Assembly: GCA_018825335.1 (NCBI GenBank)
Contig: JAHJEW010000021.1
Coordinates: forward strand, 1 to 6,103
From: Patescibacteria group bacterium
GTDB lineage: Bacteria > Patescibacteriota > Gracilibacteria > UBA1369
DNA length: 6,103 nt
Direction: 5' to 3'
A program made the position numbers and the translations under genes. This document shows, one piece after another, positions 1 through 4,558 of this stretch. Every line of letters starts with the position of its first letter. The first letter of the stretch is position 1. Under the pieces are notes generated by a model, which was given only the letters and a program-made list of their open reading frames with translations, ran no database searches and was not told where the DNA came from.

Positions 1-534
1 GCCCAAAAAGCGACGGTCAAAACCTACTGCAGCGGGCAAAGCTCCGTCTGCGCGGGACAAACCGTTCAGGGTGGATGGCAGACGCTGGATGACTGCACAT
101 CCGGCGAAGTATGCCAGATCACAAACGGAATGCCGCAGTGCATCGCATCTTGTCAGGATACCTTCACGGCGTCCGGCGCAAGTGCGTGCTACGGCAATCC
201 GCAGGGATCGGGCAATCCCACGCTTTGCCTGGAAACAAAGCAGAGCGGGGGATCAACCTGGCAATACCGCATCTGCAAGCAGGGCGGAACATTCCAAAAT
301 AGCTTCGATTACTCGCTGGTGGACGAGAACCATTTCGTAACACTTAGCGCGTCAACGGGGTCATCCGGATCGTCCTGCACCAACTGGAAGTCGATCTCGC
401 TGAGTTACATCAAGCAGAACGGCGTCCAAAACGGAGCGGGGCTTAGGGGACATGTCAGCTCTCCCCAGGGCTGTCAGCAGTCCGCTTGCCAGTATTCGAC
501 AGGCGGCATCACGGTGCAGAAGACCTGTCAGTAG
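1..534 (+). CDS. Cys-rich, probably secreted protein, C-terminal part (5' end outside window)
   Basis: The frame is open from base 1 and ends at TAG, giving the last 177 residues of a longer protein. The ATG at 130 is only an internal methionine: the frame upstream of it keeps the same Cys-rich character. There are 13 cysteines (fragment residues 10, 17, 32, 38, 47, 51, 63, 76, 92, 126, 158, 163, 176), and the rest is rich in Gly, Ser, Thr, Gln and Asn with few hydrophobic stretches. Residues 26-51 carry the pattern W-x5-C-x5-C-x8-C-x3-C with a CTSGEVC core, a type of small disulfide module common in exported bacterial repeat proteins. No enzyme motif or C-terminal membrane anchor is visible. 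Base composition is clearly more GC-rich than the genes to the right. I infer an extracellular, disulfide-stabilised protein; the specific function is unknown. The signal peptide, if any, lies outside the window. Confidence 0.75.
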   Translation, partial: AQKATVKTYCSGQSSVCAGQTVQGGWQTLDDCTSGEVCQITNGMPQCIASCQDTFTASGASACYGNPQGSGNPTLCLETKQSGGSTWQYRICKQGGTFQNSFDYSLVDENHFVTLSASTGSSGSSCTNWKSISLSYIKQNGVQNGAGLRGHVSSPQGCQQSACQYSTGGITVQKTCQ

Positions 535-542
535 AGTGTTTT

Positions 543-571
543 CGTTGACCTCGCCACGGCGGGGAATGACG
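543..571. repeat. REP-like imperfect palindrome after the Cys-rich gene
   Basis: CCTCGCC (549-555) pairs with GGCGGGG (558-564), with one G-T pair and a very small loop. The outer bases CGT (543-545) pair with ACG (569-571). The right arm, GGCGGGGAATGACG, resembles the GGGAATGACG arm of dispersed extragenic palindromes seen in many bacterial genomes. It lies 9 bp after the stop codon and just before the terminator. Only one copy is in the window, so membership of a repeat family is inference; it could simply be a 3' mRNA-stabilising hairpin. Confidence 0.4.
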
Positions 572-580
572 AAAGCCCAC

Positions 581-618
581 AAGGGGGCGCGAAGCGAAAG
601 CTGAGCGCCCCTTTTTTT
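581..618 (+). terminator. Intrinsic terminator of the Cys-rich gene
   Basis: The main stem GGGGCGC (584-590) pairs with GCGCCCC (605-611), and the A/G bases at 581-583 can extend it into the following T run. Inside is a second short stem, AGC (593-595) with GCT (600-602), capped by a GAAA tetraloop. Seven T residues (612-618) follow directly. This is a textbook rho-independent terminator on the plus strand. Confidence 0.85.
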
Positions 619-650
619 CAATCACAACTTAATAAAAATTCACAACAAAA

Positions 651-679
651 TTTACAAAATCACACACACCTGTTATATT
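651..679 (+). promoter_or_regulatory. Extended -10 promoter of the TM-helix gene
   Basis: TTTACA at 651-656 (-35) and TATATT at 674-679 (-10) are separated by exactly 17 bp. TG at 671-672 sits one base before the -10 box, giving an extended -10. Transcription would begin near 686, leaving a leader of about 24 nt before the ATG at 710. The region is strongly AT-rich and follows a terminator, as expected for an independent promoter. Confidence 0.65.
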
Positions 680-692
680 ACACAGTAATATA
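674..692. promoter_or_regulatory. 8-bp perfect palindrome over the -10 box and start site (candidate operator)
   Basis: TATATTAC (674-681) and GTAATATA (685-692) are perfect reverse complements separated by ACA. The palindrome includes the whole -10 box and reaches past the predicted start point. That position would let a bound dimeric repressor block RNA polymerase. As RNA only the right part would be transcribed, so a DNA operator is more likely than an mRNA hairpin. No regulator gene is in the window, and AT-rich DNA can form such palindromes by chance. Confidence 0.4.
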
Positions 693-709
693 TTATTAAT
701 CACCCAAGT

Positions 710-1393
710 ATGAACTACTTTGAGGATTGGAATGTCGCCATTGCGGCATCTTTTCAAAACCTGTGGGCAAAGATAGTTGCCTTTGTCCCGGAAATCCTGG
801 GAGCCCTTTTGGTTCTCGTCATAGGCCTTTTACTGGCTGAAGGACTCAGTAAACTGGCTCGCAAACTTGTTGATCTTACCAAGGTCGACACCCTTTTGAA
901 GAAATTCGAGGGAACAAAAAAACTTAAAGAAGCCGGGCTAAAACTCAGCTTCGCCGCACTCATCGCCTGGATAGTAAAATGGTTCATTATCATCGTCACC
1001 CTTATCGCGGTGGTTGATATTTTGAAACTGGAGCAGATCAACACTTTCCTAAAAGATGTCGCGATTTACGTTCCAAACGTGGTGGTTGCCGTGGTTATCC
1101 TGGCAATCGGTATTGTAGTCGGTCAGTTCATTTATGACATAGTGCAAAAATCCGCAAAAGCATCACACGTAACAAAGCACACCGCAGATACGCTGGCTGC
1201 TGTAGCAAAATGGGCGATAGTTGTTTTCGCCCTGCTGGCCGCTCTTGTTCAGCTTGGTGTTGCAACAAATCTTATTGAAATACTCTTCACAGGTCTGGTT
1301 GCGATGCTTGCTTTGGCGTTCGGTCTCGCATTCGGTCTCGGAGGAAAAGAACATGCTGCAAAATGGCTTGATAAAGCTACCAAAAGCAAATAA
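710..1393 (+). CDS. MscS-related 'conserved TM helix' membrane protein
   Basis: A 227-aa, very hydrophobic protein with about five membrane helices (roughly residues 23-47, 80-104, 118-143, 163-183 and 186-212). Two segments, FVPEILGALLVLVIGLLLAEG (from residue 25, first 20 or so residues) and the one beginning YVPNVVVAVVILAIG (from 120), are clear internal repeats of the 'conserved TM helix' type (Pfam TM_helix), found next to or in place of the channel part of small mechanosensitive channels. The last helix, ALAFGLAFGLGGKEHAAKWL (201-220), is Gly/Ala-rich and resembles the pore-lining TM3 of MscS. The protein then ends, so the cytoplasmic beta domain and vestibule of true MscS are absent. 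The likely role is an inner-membrane pore or osmotic-stress protein, but channel activity is inference. The ATG at 710 has no Shine-Dalgarno sequence; it is the first start after the predicted promoter and gives a natural amphipathic N-terminus. The gene is monocistronic, with its own promoter and terminator. Confidence 0.85.
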   Translation: MNYFEDWNVAIAASFQNLWAKIVAFVPEILGALLVLVIGLLLAEGLSKLARKLVDLTKVDTLLKKFEGTKKLKEAGLKLSFAALIAWIVKWFIIIVTLIAVVDILKLEQINTFLKDVAIYVPNVVVAVVILAIGIVVGQFIYDIVQKSAKASHVTKHTADTLAAVAKWAIVVFALLAALVQLGVATNLIEILFTGLVAMLALAFGLAFGLGGKEHAAKWLDKATKSK

Positions 1394-1412
1394 TAGCGCA
1401 TAATGAAAGTAG

Positions 1413-1440
1413 AAAAAAGCCCCGCCTCGGCGGGGCTTTT
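1413..1440 (+). terminator. Strong intrinsic terminator after the TM-helix gene
   Basis: GCCCCGCC (1419-1426) and GGCGGGGC (1429-1436) form a perfect GC stem with a minimal loop around TC (1427-1428). AAAAAA (1413-1418) precedes it and TTTT (1437-1440) follows, so the stem can extend through A-T pairs and the element could also work on the minus strand. It begins 19 bp after the stop codon. Confidence 0.9.
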
Positions 1441-1464
1441 AAATTAAAAAATTTGATTCACGAA

Positions 1465-1493
1465 TAGACCGAAACTCGAAATAATGTTAAAAT
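1465..1493 (+). promoter_or_regulatory. Weak candidate promoter for the Ig-repeat gene
   Basis: TAGACC (1465-1470) and TAAAAT (1488-1493) are spaced by 17 bp, giving a start near 1500 and a leader of about 18 nt. The -35 match is poor (four of six bases). The case rests mainly on position: a strong terminator ends just upstream and the next gene must have its own promoter. Other AT-rich hexamers in 1441-1517 could serve instead. Confidence 0.3.
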
Positions 1494-1517
1494 AACAAGA
1501 AGAAATAAGCGAAATCC

Positions 1518-2600
1518 ATGAAAATGAAAAGAAAAACTCTCATAATAATCGCAACCGCAATCTTACTTGCTGCGGTAGCCGGAATTTCCATCTATTTCAA
1601 TAGTGGTGAATTATTCCAGGGTAGATTTTACGGAAATATTAAATTTGCGACATCCGATAGACAAATGCCCGCTCCAACCATCAGCAATGTCAAAGTAAGC
1701 AATAATCCATTTGATCCTTATGCGCAGAACACGACAATTTCATATGACTTGAATTATTCAGCGGAAACAGAAGTGTTTATTACTGCTCCCAACTATAAAA
1801 AATTATATCTTTCTGATGCGGGAAAACAGGAAACAGCAGGAACACACACAAAAACATGGGATGGGCGCGACCCCATGCAAAATGAATATCCGGAGGGGAA
1901 TCATCCCTTCACAATTACCGCTTCCAACGCTAGCGGAACTACCGCATACACAGGGAATATAAAGATAGAATACACACCCGCCCCAACCATCAGCAATGTC
2001 AAAGTAAGCAACAACCCATTTGATCCCTATACGCAGAACACGACAATTTCATATGACTTGAATTATTCAGCGGAAACAGCGATATATATTACCGCTCCTA
2101 ACTATAAAGAATTCTATCTTTCCGATGCGGGAAAACAGGAAACTCCCGGAACTCACGCAAAGAGGTGGGATGGGCGCGACCCAATGAATAAAGCATATCC
2201 GGAGGGGAACCATCCCTTCACAATTACCGCTTCCAACGCTAGCGGAACTACCACATACACAGGGAATATAAAAATAGAATACGCACCCGCTCCAATCATC
2301 AGCAATGTCAAAGTAAGCAATAATCCATTTGATCCTTATGCGCAGAACACGACAATTTCATATGACTTGAATTATTCAGCGGAAACAGAAGTATTTATTA
2401 CTGCTCCCAACTATAAAAAATTATATCTTTCCGATGCGGGAAAACAGGAAACAGCAGGAACACACACAAAGACATGGGATGGGCGCGACCCAATGGATAA
2501 AGCATATCCGGAGGGGAATCATCCCTTCACAATTACCGCTTCCAACAGTGGGGGCACGTCCACATACGCGGGGACAATAGAAATAAAATTCGCAAATTAA
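1518..2600 (+). CDS. Membrane-anchored surface protein of three tandem FlgD-like Ig repeats
   Basis: A 360-aa protein. Residues 1-6 (MKMKRK) are basic and 7-27 form one hydrophobic segment, so it is a signal peptide or N-terminal anchor; a cleavage site after AVA (about residue 21) is possible, and there is no lipobox cysteine. A short linker (28-51) leads to three repeats of exactly 103 residues each: 52-154, 155-257 and 258-360, the last ending at the stop codon. Each repeat contains NNPFDPY, an NTTISYDL strand, an AGTH/PGTH turn, WDGRDPM and PEGNHPFTITASN. This order (NPF, then T-I-Y-L, then WDGRD, then G-x-x-x-x-x-I-x-A) is that of the FlgD Ig-like beta-sandwich found in many exported proteins. 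The role is presumably adhesive or structural at the cell surface; no enzyme motif is seen. The ATG at 1518 is followed in frame by another at 1524; neither has a ribosome binding site. Its 3' end faces the lipoprotein gene. Confidence 0.8.
   Translation: MKMKRKTLIIIATAILLAAVAGISIYFNSGELFQGRFYGNIKFATSDRQMPAPTISNVKVSNNPFDPYAQNTTISYDLNYSAETEVFITAPNYKKLYLSDAGKQETAGTHTKTWDGRDPMQNEYPEGNHPFTITASNASGTTAYTGNIKIEYTPAPTISNVKVSNNPFDPYTQNTTISYDLNYSAETAIYITAPNYKEFYLSDAGKQETPGTHAKRWDGRDPMNKAYPEGNHPFTITASNASGTTTYTGNIKIEYAPAPIISNVKVSNNPFDPYAQNTTISYDLNYSAETEVFITAPNYKKLYLSDAGKQETAGTHTKTWDGRDPMDKAYPEGNHPFTITASNSGGTSTYAGTIEIKFAN
1671..2597 (+). repeat. Three tandem 309-bp direct repeats inside the Ig-repeat gene
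   Basis: Unit 1 is 1671-1979, unit 2 is 1980-2288 and unit 3 is 2289-2597. Each is exactly 309 bp, and the units abut without insertions or deletions. Similarity is mosaic. The first 207 bp of units 1 and 3 differ at about five positions and one amino acid, while unit 2 differs from unit 1 at ten residues over the same stretch. In the next part (DPM-x-KAYPEGN) units 2 and 3 match best, and at the end (NASGTT) units 1 and 2 match best, with unit 3 diverged. This points to recent duplication with exchange between units. Confidence 0.95.
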
Positions 2601-2611
2601 TTAGCAGTCCA

Positions 2612-2627
2612 GGTCGCACCGGCGGCC
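2612..2627. other. Small GC hairpin in the 31-bp convergent gap
   Basis: GGTCGC (2612-2617) pairs with GCGGCC (2622-2627) around an ACCG loop, with one G-T pair. It lies between the stop codons of the Ig-repeat gene (plus) and the lipoprotein gene (minus). It has no T run on either strand, so it is at best a weak or rho-assisted terminator shared by both genes. Confidence 0.3.
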
Positions 2628-2631
2628 AAAA

Positions 2632-3831
2632 TTACAAATTATTAAACACCCCATAAATCTGCTGCATTCCGTTGGTGGAAAAATACGGCAAGCCTTTGTA
2701 ATAAACCATATAGCCGTTGCTTAAATGCTCCATGACAATGTCCGTATTTTCCGGATACCATTCATCAATCACTGGCTGATAGTCATTAACTTCCACTTTC
2801 GATCCCGCGCTTAAATCCATCTGCCAATAGGAATAAACAGTATCCTCATCACACAAGTTTTTATCCGTCACAGGAGCCCAATTCAGGTACAGAACCTTTG
2901 AATCATCCGGCGAAAAAGCCATAATACCCATAAATCGTCCGGGAGAGTCAATCTGTCCGATTGTTTCACCCGTCACCGGATCAACCAGTCTGTAAGCGCT
3001 CACGGCCGTGCCCGAAAAATCATTGCAAATATCTTCTCCCGTCGTGGCCGCCGTATACAAGTATTTACCATTATCGCTAAAACCGTAATAAAGGCGTGCT
3101 TCTCCATAACCGGGAACGGGCTGCAGCGTTTTTGAAACGACATCGAACGTATAAGGAACGGACGCTTCACCAACCAGTTCGGAAAGCAGCACAACATTGT
3201 CATCACGCCATTTATTCAGACCGAAAAACTTATCCGTATCTTCGCCTTCGTAAATCGTTTTCGCGCTGCCATCGGCCACGTTCACATCGACAAGGTCAAA
3301 AGCCGCTTCAAGTGAACCATAAACCTGATCCACCACCAAGACGTGCGTTACATCGGGAGAAAAAATAAAATTTGAAACACTTTTCTGCGGTTTATAAAAA
3401 TCGCGCATTGTCCGCGATCCAAGATCAAAAACCGAAAGTTTACTTTCAAGATTGATAAATATGGAATTATTATCTGGCGAAAATTCAAATAACAGCGGAT
3501 ATTCGCCCACGCCGCCAATACTCTCAATCAATGTCTCGGGCTCGTTTTTACCTGTCTTCATCTTTAGGGCTACCGTCGGCCAGCTGCGGCCATCCGCGTC
3601 CTGTCTAGAAATCTCTTCCGTGAAAAGTAAGACCGGACCCTTTGGCAAAACCGAACCTTTTGGTAACGATGAAACCATAGTGCCACCTTCCGGAATGTCG
3701 ACTATACCGCTTGTGCCGATTTCGCCGCCCCCGCCGCTGCATCCGGCAAAAACCAGAACTAACAGAATAGCGGTTGTCACTTTGATAAATTTTATAAATC
3801 CGAACATATAAATAAACTTTAAAAAATACAT
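2632..3831 (-). CDS. Lipoprotein with a TolB/PD40-like beta-propeller domain
   Basis: With the ATG at 3831 the protein has 399 residues. A basic/aromatic N-terminus and a hydrophobic core lead to LVFAGC, with lipobox Cys31, followed by a flexible SGGGG linker: a lipoprotein signal and tether. The body has spaced propeller-blade motifs: FSPDN (117), FSPDV (157), FSDNG followed by KYLY (251) and FSPDDSKVLY (306), with acidic, aromatic and DV/DL strands between them, as in WD40-like TolB/PD40 repeats. It is probably anchored in the membrane and binds a protein or ligand; no catalytic signature is seen. A TTG at 3846 extends the frame by five codons but lies at the predicted transcription start, so I reject it. 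ATG at 3807 is an equally plausible start and would give a more usual 22-residue signal before the Cys. None has a Shine-Dalgarno sequence. The tail after about residue 330 has no clear blade motif. Confidence 0.75.
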   Translation of the reverse strand: MYFLKFIYMFGFIKFIKVTTAILLVLVFAGCSGGGGEIGTSGIVDIPEGGTMVSSLPKGSVLPKGPVLLFTEEISRQDADGRSWPTVALKMKTGKNEPETLIESIGGVGEYPLLFEFSPDNNSIFINLESKLSVFDLGSRTMRDFYKPQKSVSNFIFSPDVTHVLVVDQVYGSLEAAFDLVDVNVADGSAKTIYEGEDTDKFFGLNKWRDDNVVLLSELVGEASVPYTFDVVSKTLQPVPGYGEARLYYGFSDNGKYLYTAATTGEDICNDFSGTAVSAYRLVDPVTGETIGQIDSPGRFMGIMAFSPDDSKVLYLNWAPVTDKNLCDEDTVYSYWQMDLSAGSKVEVNDYQPVIDEWYPENTDIVMEHLSNGYMVYYKGLPYFSTNGMQQIYGVFNNL

Positions 3832-3851
3832 GGAAGTAGTAAACAATCTAC

Positions 3852-3857
3852 ATTATA
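3852..3857 (-). promoter_or_regulatory. -10 box of the lipoprotein gene
   Basis: Read on the minus strand this is a perfect TATAAT. Initiation would fall near 3845, giving a leader of about 14 nt to the ATG at 3831 or 38 nt to the one at 3807. The -35 position (about 3875-3880, GATCGC) is a poor match and overlaps the arm of the tRNA terminator, so an activator or UP-like contacts may be needed. Confidence 0.5.
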
Positions 3858-3868
3858 TCCTATTACAA

Positions 3869-3894
3869 TAAAAAGCGATCCATTCAGAACCGCT
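3869..3894 (-). terminator. Intrinsic terminator of the tRNA-Leu unit
   Basis: On the minus strand AGCGGTTC (3894-3887) and GGATCGCT (3881-3874) form an 8-bp stem with two G-T pairs and a TGAAT loop. The transcript then runs into TTTTATT. It lies 9 bp beyond the CCA end of the tRNA, as expected for a single-gene tRNA transcript. Confidence 0.65.
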
Positions 3895-3902
3895 ATTTAG
3901 AG

Positions 3903-3989
3903 TGGTGGGCGAAAGAGGACTTGAACCTCCACGACCTTGCGGCCACTACCTCCTGAAGGTAGCGCGTCTACCAGTTCCGCCATTCGCCC
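3903..3989 (-). tRNA. trnL(CAG): tRNA-Leu, anticodon CAG
   Basis: All arms can be folded from the minus strand. The acceptor is GGGCGAA with TTCGCCC, discriminator A73 and encoded CCA (3905-3903). The D arm is GCG/CGC with GG in the loop. The anticodon arm is CTACC/GGTAG with loop TTCAGGA, so the anticodon is CAG (3955-3953), reading CUG. A long variable arm (GGCC-GCAA-GGTC) marks a class II tRNA, and the T arm is GGAGG-TTCAAGT-CCTCT. Class II fold plus CAG anticodon gives leucine. The length is 87 nt including CCA, with no intron. Confidence 0.97.
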
Positions 3990-3999
3990 GTGCAGAGGC

Positions 4000-4028
4000 A
4001 GTTTACTTTAGACCGCGCTTCGCTTCAA
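4000..4028 (-). promoter_or_regulatory. Promoter of tRNA-Leu
   Basis: On the minus strand TTGAAG (4028-4023) and TAAACT (4005-4000) are separated by exactly 17 bp. The first base of the mature tRNA (3989) is 10 bp past the -10 box, so the 5' leader removed by RNase P would be only a few nucleotides long. The spacing and position fit well. Confidence 0.6.
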
Positions 4029-4064
4029 CCTGTAAATGATGAAATAGCCGCCACATTGCAATTC

Positions 4065-4093
4065 TTGTCCGGCGCGATTATGCGCTGTACAAT
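4065..4093 (+). promoter_or_regulatory. Promoter of the Nudix-pepA operon
   Basis: TTGTCC (4065-4070) and TACAAT (4088-4093) are 17 bp apart. Transcription should start near 4100, about 16 nt before the ATG at 4116. The spacer contains GCGC (4072-4075) and GCGC (4082-4085), a small inverted repeat of doubtful meaning. This promoter is divergent from the tRNA promoter, with about 36 bp between the two -35 boxes. Confidence 0.6.
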
Positions 4094-4115
4094 GGCTAAG
4101 ACATAATAAAAAAAA

Positions 4116-4547
4116 ATGGAACAAGTGAGACGCGAATTTTCGGCTGGAATAGTATTGTTCACCGAAAACGGCGAACAAAGAAAGTACCTTCTTCTTCACT
4201 ATCCGGGAGGGCACTTTGATTTTCCCAAAGGGCATCTTGAAGGTGATGAAACCGAAAAAGAGGCAGCCACAAGGGAACTGGAGGAAGAAACCGGCATAAC
4301 CCATCTGGAGCTTATAGATGGATACTGTGAAAAAATAAAGTACCAATTCCGCCATCAGGGGGGCATCATACAAAAAGGAGTGACATTTTTTCTGGGGAAA
4401 ACATCAAAAGAAGAAGTAACAATTTCGCACGAGCACCAGGCTTCAATGTGGCTTCCGTATAAAGAAGCGCACAGGAAGCTCACTTTTGAAACGGCAAAAA
4501 ATCTGCTTGAAAAAGCGGAAAACCACCTCAATCGTCAAAATCCTTAA
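4116..4547 (+). CDS. Nudix hydrolase, Ap4A-hydrolase-like
   Basis: A 143-aa protein, the usual size for a single Nudix domain. The full Nudix box G-x5-E-x7-REUxEExGU is intact: G39, E45, R53-E54-L55, E57-E58, G60-I61. These glutamates bind the divalent metal that activates water to cut a nucleoside diphosphate linked to X. The lead-in FDFPKGHLEGDET (34-46) and the C-terminal WLPYKEAHRKLTFETAKNLL (starting near 112) match the asymmetric bis(5'-nucleosyl)-tetraphosphatase group, which cleaves Ap4A to ATP and AMP; the exact substrate is inferred from this resemblance only. There is no signal peptide, so it is cytoplasmic. The ATG is the only sensible start: it follows an A8 tract with no Shine-Dalgarno, and the conserved domain begins at once. 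It is the first gene of an operon with pepA; it ends in a double stop (TAATAA) 8 bp before the pepA ATG. Confidence 0.9.
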   Translation: MEQVRREFSAGIVLFTENGEQRKYLLLHYPGGHFDFPKGHLEGDETEKEAATRELEEETGITHLELIDGYCEKIKYQFRHQGGIIQKGVTFFLGKTSKEEVTISHEHQASMWLPYKEAHRKLTFETAKNLLEKAENHLNRQNP

Positions 4548-4558
4548 TAAAAAAAATG
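4548..4558 (+). promoter_or_regulatory. A-tract translation leader at the Nudix-pepA junction
   Basis: The junction reads TAAT plus seven A residues plus ATG, with the TAA of the Nudix stop forming the start. The Nudix gene itself has TAAT plus eight A residues plus ATG (4104-4118). Neither contains GGAG or a similar motif, so initiation probably relies on an unstructured A-rich leader, or on translational coupling for pepA. Confidence 0.45.

Noticed and set aside
361..621. Minus-strand open frame opposite the Cys-rich gene, with other short plus-strand frames at 71-340 and 111-302
   Set aside because: It overlaps the Cys-rich coding frame and runs across the hairpin and terminator. Its product is Arg/Leu-rich with no domain, as expected for a shadow of GC-rich coding DNA.
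1671..2597. CRISPR array or transposon terminal repeats suggested by the long direct repeats
   Set aside because: The units are 309 bp, abut without spacers and keep one reading frame with a conserved fold pattern. They are protein-domain repeats.
3452..3811. Plus-strand frame of 119 codons inside the lipoprotein gene
   Set aside because: It is antisense to the signal peptide and first propeller blades. Its Pro-rich segment is only the reverse of the Gly linker.
3829..3846. TTG start at 3846 for the lipoprotein
   Set aside because: It lies at or before the predicted transcription start (about 3845) and would only add MFTTS in front of a normal signal sequence; the ATG codons at 3831 and 3807 are better.
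3903..3989. tRNA gene as an integration site of a mobile element
   Set aside because: No integrase, no direct repeat of the tRNA 3' end and no phage-like gene is seen on either side within the window.
4008..4373. Minus-strand frame of 121 codons over the tRNA promoter and Nudix gene
   Set aside because: It is antisense to the intact Nudix box and covers two promoters, and the product is low-complexity and Phe-rich. It is a shadow.
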